Source of the DNA: JADLHS01 sp964594985
GTDB lineage: Bacteria; Verrucomicrobiota; Verrucomicrobiia; Limisphaerales; JADLHS01
Reading direction: 5' to 3'
DNA: 64,000 bases
NCBI GenBank assembly: GCA_964594985.1
Contig: CAZQNQ010000005.1
Coordinates: 124,001-188,000 of the forward strand
Of the stretch, positions 58,928 through 64,000 are shown in pieces; position 1 is the first letter of the stretch, and each line of letters starts with the position of its first letter. Under the pieces are notes generated by a model, which worked only from the letters and a program-made list of their open reading frames with translations, ran no database searches and was not told the DNA's origin. Position numbers and translations under genes: made by a program.

Positions 58928-60187
58928 TCATTCCAGCGGGTAATTCAAAACACCACCGCCCCACAAAATCGGTTCGGTTTCCCGAATCGTTTCCATCGCG
59001 CTCTCAACCGTCATTCCCTGGTTCACGTATTCTTTTACCGTTTCAACGAAGAGGTTGACGATGCATTGATTCCACGGCCCACGAAACAGTTGAGAGCGGC
59101 CACGATCTGTTTCCCGTGATAATACGTCAGCAATCTCAACAGCGACGGCGGGGGCTTTCCTGTTGGCATCAGACCATTGATTTGTTGGAGTGCCAGCCGG
59201 ACAATCACTACGGTTGAGAAAGGCAATATGATTTGCTGAAGTCATGAAGCTGGCACGGGCATAAGTCGTGCGGTTGGCCAGTGCGTAAGCTTCGGTCAGT
59301 GCGGCTGCCTGGTGTGCAGCGATCAATTCCTTCTCGCTCTTTGAGCGATTCTTAAGCGGCGTTTCCGGTTGATAAAGCGCAGGAAAAATCGCTCCGCACA
59401 AGGCCCACGCTTTTTGGTAAGTGCAGCCGAGCGAGTTTTCGGTTTCTTGCACTAAGGCATTGAATCGGGCCATTGAATCATCCCGGTTGGAAATTTTCGG
59501 CTTTGCACCAGTTTGGCCTGACATCCGGTTGAACAAAATACCGTGGGTGGTTCGGCAATGGTTCCATGCGCGAGTGAAATCCCAGCCCTGTGCTGTCTGG
59601 GTCCGGTTGACGAGCACCGCAAATTTGGCGGCGGCGCGCTCGGGAGACATGCTTGAGACATCTTCGCCATCGGCCTTGCTGGAAGCTGCCTGAGCACTAC
59701 GGTTGGTCATGGGTGTCAGCAAGTCTTTTCCGTTCGCCTGATTGGTGAAACCAATGGTATCAATGCGCATGATGCGCGCTTTGTTAGCGCCGAGCTGCCG
59801 CACATCCTCGCGCAGGGCAACGAAGCTGGTGAACTTGTATTCTGCATTGGCAATGGCTTCCTTGCCGGTAGGTGTCAGGCCGGCGGCATTCGCCCAAATA
59901 CCATCTTCGCGTTTCTCAAAATCTTTGAACCATGCGAGTGCAGCACTGTCTTGGTCACTATCGTAAATGAAATGTTCCCGCCCCGCATAAAGCCCCGGCC
60001 AACGATTGCCGAGTTCGGCCTTTTTGGATTCGATGTTGTTCAGGATGGAATCCAACGAAACATCATCCAACACCTGAACAATCCCTGCTGCCGTGTTCTC
60101 CAATTCCCCTTTGGGAACGATGTGAATCCAACCGTCCGGCGCAATTTGCGCCGCGCGGTTCAAGAGGTAGTAGCGCTCGGTGGACAT
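58928..60187 (-). CDS. Mu I-like prohead protease/scaffold protein
   Basis: From ATG 60187 the protein has 419 residues and begins MSTERYYLLNRAAQIAPDGWIHIVPKGELENTAAG, the pattern of the Mu protein I (Mu-like prophage I protein) family, a prohead protease whose C-terminal part doubles as scaffold. Residues 230-380 are helical with ASFMTSANHIAFLNRS, fitting the scaffold part. In Mu the I gene precedes the head genes; here the next genes on the strand are tail and transposase genes and no major capsid gene is seen in the window. It overlaps no gene; the upstream coiled-coil gene ends one base before its start. Confidence 0.82.
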   Translation of the reverse strand: MSTERYYLLNRAAQIAPDGWIHIVPKGELENTAAGIVQVLDDVSLDSILNNIESKKAELGNRWPGLYAGREHFIYDSDQDSAALAWFKDFEKREDGIWANAAGLTPTGKEAIANAEYKFTSFVALREDVRQLGANKARIMRIDTIGFTNQANGKDLLTPMTNRSAQAASSKADGEDVSSMSPERAAAKFAVLVNRTQTAQGWDFTRAWNHCRTTHGILFNRMSGQTGAKPKISNRDDSMARFNALVQETENSLGCTYQKAWALCGAIFPALYQPETPLKNRSKSEKELIAAHQAAALTEAYALANRTTYARASFMTSANHIAFLNRSDCPAGTPTNQWSDANRKAPAVAVEIADVLSRETDRGRSQLFRGPWNQCIVNLFVETVKEYVNQGMTVESAMETIRETEPILWGGGVLNYPLE

Positions 60188-60188
60188 G

Positions 60189-60719
60189 TCAGGCGAGTTT
60201 GGCTTCGATGGCGTCCAGGTTATTCCAGACATCAAGCAAGCTTTGAGCGTAGTTAACTATTCCGCCCCGATGTTCCGGGTTTGTGATGCTCGGCGCGATG
60301 CCTGTAAGAGTTCTTACCTGATCGCTGTTGTGGACAGCGGCATCCAACGCGGCAGAGTCAGAGTATAACGATCTAAGGGTTGCTTTTACGTTGGCCCGCG
60401 TGCGGACGGCAAGCTGCTGCGCACGTGGAGAAATAACCTGTGAAATGCAGTCATGAACCTTCTGCGTCAACTTTTGGTCGAAATCATTCAACGCTTTTTC
60501 CAGCGCGGCGATCCGGCGCGGCAACATTGCGGACATGGCTTGCAATTGAATGATTTGATCCATGATTGGCTTGGAGGTGATGTCGGCGGTTTCTTCAAGC
60601 TGTTTGAGCAAATCACCCGTTGAGCCAATCGAGTTTTGCAAACTCGTGATCTCATTCACGCGGTCAACGCGATGGGCGAGGTTGGATTGGAGGGATTCAA
60701 TGGCGGGGTTTGATTTCAT
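60189..60719 (-). CDS. Coiled-coil hypothetical protein of the Mu-like element
   Basis: This 176-residue protein is predicted to be almost all helix with leucine-spaced heptads (VDRVNEITSLQNSIGSTGDLLKQLEETADIT, MLPRRIAALEKALNDFDQKLTQKVHDCI). No family is recognised. Its start overlaps the small HTH gene by four bases, so it is the second gene of the leftward operon that begins at 60904. Confidence 0.7.
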   Translation of the reverse strand: MKSNPAIESLQSNLAHRVDRVNEITSLQNSIGSTGDLLKQLEETADITSKPIMDQIIQLQAMSAMLPRRIAALEKALNDFDQKLTQKVHDCISQVISPRAQQLAVRTRANVKATLRSLYSDSAALDAAVHNSDQVRTLTGIAPSITNPEHRGGIVNYAQSLLDVWNNLDAIEAKLA

Positions 60720-60904
60720 GGAGAGATTTGTTTCGATGGTTTTGCGGTGGTTAAAGCGTGGTAGCGGGCGAGCAAGGTTTCAGACTCGCGCTCGCCGATG
60801 ATGACTAGGCGGAGGTGCTGACGAGTGACGCCAAGCGAGGTAGCGGCAGCGCCGATTCCGGCGATCCGCCTGGCTTGTTTGACATTTGAAACGGTTACAC
60901 CCAC
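60716..60904 (-). CDS. Small HTH protein, first gene of the leftward operon
   Basis: This 62-residue protein has a helix-turn-helix-like segment (IAGIGAAATSLGVTRQHLRLVIIGERESE) and is probably a DNA-binding regulator, comparable with Ner or Cro. It begins 10 bases from a 22-bp palindromic operator (60914-60935) that separates it from the divergent regulator gene, the usual layout of a phage lysogeny switch. Confidence 0.7.
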   Translation of the reverse strand: MGVTVSNVKQARRIAGIGAAATSLGVTRQHLRLVIIGERESETLLARYHALTTAKPSKQISP

Positions 60905-60913
60905 GCGCAGACG

Positions 60914-60935
60914 AGTCCCATAAATTTATGGGACT
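60914..60935. promoter_or_regulatory. Perfect 22-bp palindromic operator between divergent regulator genes
   Basis: The half AGTCCCATAAA and its exact complement TTTATGGGACT make a perfect palindrome. It lies between the start of the leftward operon (60904) and the rightward regulator gene. Its outer half-site GTCCCA recurs in the site cluster at 63868-63991. Confidence 0.85.
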
Positions 60936-60999
60936 GTCAACACCATTGTTTTGAATAGCCTGTTTGTTACTATGTGCTGTGCCTAAAAAGAGCGGGAAA

Positions 61000-61869
61000 A
61001 TGACAGCGCGGGAGCGAGATATTTGCACTCGCTTCAAACGCTTCCGGGAAAGCTCTCTCCTTTCTCAATCAGCGTTCGCGGCAGAGTTGGGATTAACACA
61101 CAATCAATTGGCTGGAATTGAATATGGACATACCCCTCTTAGATATTCGCAAGTTGCGCGGGCAAATAATCGTTGGGGTTTGAATCCGCTCTGGCTTGCC
61201 ACTGGGGCTGGACGTCCACATTTCCCCCGGAGTATTCCGTCCGACGTGACTAGTCAATTTGGGAAAGATGCCATCTTTTCTGTTGTTTATGACGGACTCC
61301 ACAAACATTGGGAGCATGAGCAAGCTGAACGTGCGGCGGCGATGCGCAAAACCGCAGGCAAACTGGATTTTAATCCAGATGCGGCTGGGCGGCTCACTGC
61401 TTTGGAAATGCTTAGTGAAGAGTTAGAGGAATGGTTTGCGACCGTTTCGGATGGCGAGTTTAACAGCTTTTTTGGTGAACTGTTACAACATGGAAAGTCG
61501 AGCGCCACTCTTCGGTCTAAAAACGAATCCGCTGCTAGGATCAATGCGAGGCGCGAGGCGCTGACTGAGGCAAAGCTGTTATTGGAACACCGGCGCAAAA
61601 ACCTCGCGCCGCAACAATCAACGCTTGACTCTGTTCACGCATCCGTAAATAGTGGCGATGTGAAAGCGCAATGGCCCCTGCTGAAGAAACGCCTCCAGAA
61701 AGCGAGCGAGCCAGTTGGTTTGAAATCGAAGCTGGCGGAGTTCCTCGGCGTTAAGCTCGCCAGTGTATCGCAATGGTTGAGTGATTCGGATAGTCAGCGG
61801 GAGCCGGGCGCGGAAACTACGCTTCGGATGCTCAGATGGGTCGAGCTTCAAGAGCGTCAAGCCAAGTGA
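61000..61869 (+). CDS. XRE-type repressor-like regulator of the element
   Basis: From ATG 61000 the protein has 289 residues. The N-terminal part (FKRFRESSLLSQSAFAAELGLTHNQLAGIEYGHTPLRYSQVARANNRWGLNPLWLATG) is an XRE helix-turn-helix, followed by a middle region and a second HTH-like segment near the C-terminus (LKSKLAEFLGVKLASVSQWLSD). It is divergent from the leftward operon and probably the repressor of a lysogeny switch, acting at the 22-bp operator upstream. A GTG at 60979 just downstream of TTGTTT/TACTAT promoter boxes (60968-60973 for the -10) is an alternative, leaderless start. Confidence 0.75.
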   Translation: MTARERDICTRFKRFRESSLLSQSAFAAELGLTHNQLAGIEYGHTPLRYSQVARANNRWGLNPLWLATGAGRPHFPRSIPSDVTSQFGKDAIFSVVYDGLHKHWEHEQAERAAAMRKTAGKLDFNPDAAGRLTALEMLSEELEEWFATVSDGEFNSFFGELLQHGKSSATLRSKNESAARINARREALTEAKLLLEHRRKNLAPQQSTLDSVHASVNSGDVKAQWPLLKKRLQKASEPVGLKSKLAEFLGVKLASVSQWLSDSDSQREPGAETTLRMLRWVELQERQAK

Positions 61870-61942
61870 CCCGAAACAAAAGGCTCTGAACGTGCGCTAA
61901 CACGATCAGAGCGAAACGTCCGAATGAAAGTCCTCACTACAA

Positions 61943-63127
61943 ATGAAAACTAAAATCCAAACGCCCCGCAACGGTAGCGCCAAGAGCGCATCAACTCAAG
62001 CCGCAACTCCGCCTGATTCATCACCTGCCGAATTCAAAGTGGTGCGCTTGCGCGAATGTCCCGGGGCCGGTGCGGCTTTCAATGACGATAGCGCCGTGGA
62101 AACCTTCTGGCGCGCTCATGTGGAAACCGCGCCCTGGTTCAAGGCCGACAAGGAATGTCTGGTGGTGTTCCTGCTGAACACGTGCCGGAATCTGCTCGGG
62201 TTTGAAATGCTCAGCCAGGGCACGAAGGACACGCTGCTCATCAACGTCTCGGAAGTGTTCCGCCTGGCGGTGATGAAATCCGCAGCGGCCATCATCGTGG
62301 CGCATAATCACCCGAGCGGAGTTGCTTCACCCTCGGAAGCGGACATCAAAGCGACGCGCGATTTGATCCGCGCCGGTGCCGTGGTCAAGATTGAAGTGCT
62401 GGATCACATCATCATCGGCACGCCGTTGGAGCGCGGCGCATTCTGTCATCAGAGCTTGCGCGGGCTGGGTTACTTCTACGAGCCAGCCTCGGCGGGCGCG
62501 GGATTCACTGTTGCCACCGCTGAGGCCGCGACGGCGCCGGCGGTTCCCATGCCGGAGCAAAAGCTGGAGCTGCTGAAGCGGGAAAACCTTTTCAGCGATG
62601 ATCAGCCGAACATGGAACAAGCCGTGCAACGCGCCTTGGGATTGCTCGGTTTGTTGGGCCGGATGAGTAGTGCTCTAACCCTGGACAAAGGCCACAGTAG
62701 TTATCAGGGAATGGGCTTCACTGATTGGAGTGGGCGCGTTGGCAAAGCGCTTTATGAAAATTGGAACACGGCGAACGATGCCCGCAGCGATGACGGCAAC
62801 AAAATAGCTTCCGTTCGGCGGCTGGGTTTATCGGTTGAGAAAGCCAAGGCCCTACTACTGATGATGGCACATGATTTGTCAACGGGCGGGGATTTCGATG
62901 AATACGACGGCTGGAAGATGGATCGGGACGGATCGGATCATCTTTCCGATTTGGATTTGTCGCCCTATCTCACGATGGCTACCGACTGCGCCGAGTATCT
63001 TGAGGCAAGTTACTACGTGGATTTTGGGAACATTCTACCGATGAACCAATTTAACCGGGACTGGATTGAGACGGAAATCGTCGCGAAGTTTGCACCGCAC
63101 GCCGAGCAACAACGGAGGGCAGCATGA
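61943..63127 (+). CDS. RadC-like JAB-domain protein of the element
   Basis: This 394-residue protein has an N-terminal Ala/Thr-rich extension, then a RadC/JAB domain (about 60-200) with CLVVFLLNTCRNLLGFEMLSQGTKDTLLINVSEVFRLAVMKSAAAIIVAHNHPSG and the JAMM metal motif AHNHPSGVASPSEAD (HxH and the Ser/Asp). RadC-like proteins are common in plasmids and prophages and are not proven repair factors. The C-terminal 180 residues (NMEQAVQRALGLLGLLGRMSS ... DDGNKIASVRRLGLSVEKAKALLLMMAH) have no recognised fold. The next gene overlaps its end by four bases. Confidence 0.83.
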   Translation: MKTKIQTPRNGSAKSASTQAATPPDSSPAEFKVVRLRECPGAGAAFNDDSAVETFWRAHVETAPWFKADKECLVVFLLNTCRNLLGFEMLSQGTKDTLLINVSEVFRLAVMKSAAAIIVAHNHPSGVASPSEADIKATRDLIRAGAVVKIEVLDHIIIGTPLERGAFCHQSLRGLGYFYEPASAGAGFTVATAEAATAPAVPMPEQKLELLKRENLFSDDQPNMEQAVQRALGLLGLLGRMSSALTLDKGHSSYQGMGFTDWSGRVGKALYENWNTANDARSDDGNKIASVRRLGLSVEKAKALLLMMAHDLSTGGDFDEYDGWKMDRDGSDHLSDLDLSPYLTMATDCAEYLEASYYVDFGNILPMNQFNRDWIETEIVAKFAPHAEQQRRAA

Positions 63128-63462
63128 CACGATTCGCAGCAGATTTCGAGTTTGAGAACTTCCAGGACATCATTGATTTGATGGCGCGGGCCGGATGGAT
63201 CAAGTGTGCCAGCGAAGACGCTGAAGGAGTGTCGGTGCAATGGAGTCAATTAGGCAAAGCCAAGGCTCGGGAAATGGCCAGCTTGATAAAACCATTCATC
63301 AATTGGTTGCGCGACCAAACCGGACCAAAACCAGACAGGGAGGACCAGCTTATCTGTGCAAACAGCTTGGCTCCCTACATTCGTGAGTTGGGCTTTGTGA
63401 ACGACACTGAAACGGAATCGCTCAAGCTCATTGCGTTCATTGCATTTCTTGCGCCTGAATAG
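63124..63462 (+). CDS. Small hypothetical protein coupled to the RadC-like gene
   Basis: This 112-residue protein (MTRFAADFEFENFQDIIDLMARAGWIKCASEDAEGVSVQWSQLGKAKAREMASLI ...) has no recognised family; the first half resembles a small winged-helix-like fold. It overlaps the RadC-like gene by four bases (ATGA), so the two are translated together. Confidence 0.7.
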   Translation: MTRFAADFEFENFQDIIDLMARAGWIKCASEDAEGVSVQWSQLGKAKAREMASLIKPFINWLRDQTGPKPDREDQLICANSLAPYIRELGFVNDTETESLKLIAFIAFLAPE

Positions 63463-63578
63463 TCATCCCCGTTCTTACGCGCGCCGGATGGGATCAACCT
63501 GTCTGGCGTTTTGTTTTTTTGGAAATGTCCTTCCTTGTCTCTATGCGGCGGTGGCGACGCTGATATTATCCGCGTGTG

Positions 63579-63737
63579 ATGAAACCAAACTCATATTACA
63601 AACGCCTGCAAGGGCAGCTTAAAAGGTCGCTCGCACTGCCCAGCGCCGCTGTGCCTGGGGAACGAACAAAACTGCGCGGCGATCTGGAGAAGCGATTCAT
63701 GGCGGCTTGGGGGTTCGGGCCGGATCGGACGAGCTGA
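63579..63737 (+). CDS. Possible 52-residue protein, short for the usual cutoff
   Basis: ATG 63579 opens MKPNSYYKRLQGQLKRSLALPS and the frame runs 52 codons to TGA 63735-63737. Its codon use is like that of the neighbouring genes, and the protein is basic. No family is recognised; it may be a small element-encoded protein. Confidence 0.4.
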   Translation: MKPNSYYKRLQGQLKRSLALPSAAVPGERTKLRGDLEKRFMAAWGFGPDRTS

Positions 63738-63867
63738 CTAGCGCGCTCACCATCGGGGCGAAGCTGCGCCCGGGAAGACGGCTTTCAGGCGGCTTGAATG
63801 AGGCATTAACGACGGGTTAAGGGCATGGCAGAAATCTCCAAAACCAGCCAACCTAGCAAAATTTGCC

Positions 63868-63991
63868 ACGTGGGACATCTGCACATAGTTGGTTTGGTCC
63901 CACGTAAAATCAAAATGTGCAGAATCGTAGTTGGACGTGGGACAAAAGAGATGAAACCCCCGTCTTTATTGATCTGAGTAGTGTCCCACGT
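63868..63991. repeat. Cluster of four GTCCCACGT sites in alternating orientation near the right edge
   Basis: ACGTGGGAC stands at 63868-63876 and 63935-63943, and GTCCCACGT at 63897-63905 and 63983-63991, with TCTGCA or TTCTGCA sequences beside three of them. Center-to-center distances are 29, 38 and 48 bases. The half-site GTCCCA is shared with the operator at 60914-60935. The window ends at 64000, so the array may continue. No gene is seen from 63738 to the end. Confidence 0.75.
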
Positions 63992-64000
63992 CATTCTGCA

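Noticed and set aside
63806..63994. 62-codon minus-strand frame at the right edge
   Set aside because: It runs through the four GTCCCACGT sites and has no family pattern.

Overview
The window looks like about 64 kb of a GC-rich chromosome from a Verrucomicrobiota bacterium, most likely the Pedosphaera/Limisphaerales side (old subdivision 3). The evidence is a Verrucomicrobia/Planctomycetes-type gene set: a Planctomycetes-style Ser/Thr kinase with a zinc-ribbon N-terminus next to an ECF sigma factor, a DUF1501 + PSD1 cytochrome pair, a DUF1080 protein, the 51-residue 'small basic protein' restricted to these phyla, and dense palindromic repeats in intergenic DNA. All family names are from recognition by eye; no database search was run.

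Layout. 1-6.1 kb: zinc-ribbon coiled-coil protein (cut by the window edge), elongation factor P, giant membrane Ser/Thr kinase, ECF sigma factor. 6.5-13.5 kb: secreted proteins, a GH43 glycosidase and a sugar/surface-polysaccharide group (GDP-mannose dehydratase-like, C-methyltransferase, heptose-type nucleotidyltransferase, glycosyltransferase). 14-20.8 kb: YihY-like membrane protein, alanine dehydrogenase, rhodanese, a three-gene overlapping cassette of unknown function (TIGR04255-like, unknown, DUF7689-like), aminotransferase and Lrp regulator. 20.9-22.3 kb: an ISKra4-type insertion sequence. 22.4-27.4 kb: small basic protein, RluB-like synthase, SH3 protein, FolD, membrane and lipoproteins. 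27.6-32.2 kb: exopolysaccharide export operon (porin, BY-kinase, Wza-like, FHA). 32.2-50.5 kb: purH, tRNA-Tyr, DUF1501/PSD1, DAHP synthase behind an attenuator, a RelE pair, class III aminotransferase, Fur/PerR regulator with sufB and sufC, LptF/G permease, histidine kinase, DUF1080 protein. 51-64 kb: a Mu-like element or prophage (MuB-, MuA-, tail-, Mu I-like genes, divergent regulator, RadC-like gene) that runs to or past the right edge.

The most interesting signals are (1) a complete trp-style transcription attenuator in front of DAHP synthase, with a leader peptide carrying a Phe/Tyr/Trp cluster and four mutually exclusive pairing segments; (2) mobile palindromic MITE-like elements whose movement can be read from target-site duplications, one inserted in frame in the activation loop of the Ser/Thr kinase; (3) a Mu-like element with an incomplete phage gene set, a substituted transposase catalytic residue, and a shared GTCCCA half-site in the regulator operator and in a four-site cluster at the right edge; (4) the compact low-GC cassette at 17.4-19.1 kb. 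I saw no CRISPR array, rRNA or replication origin.
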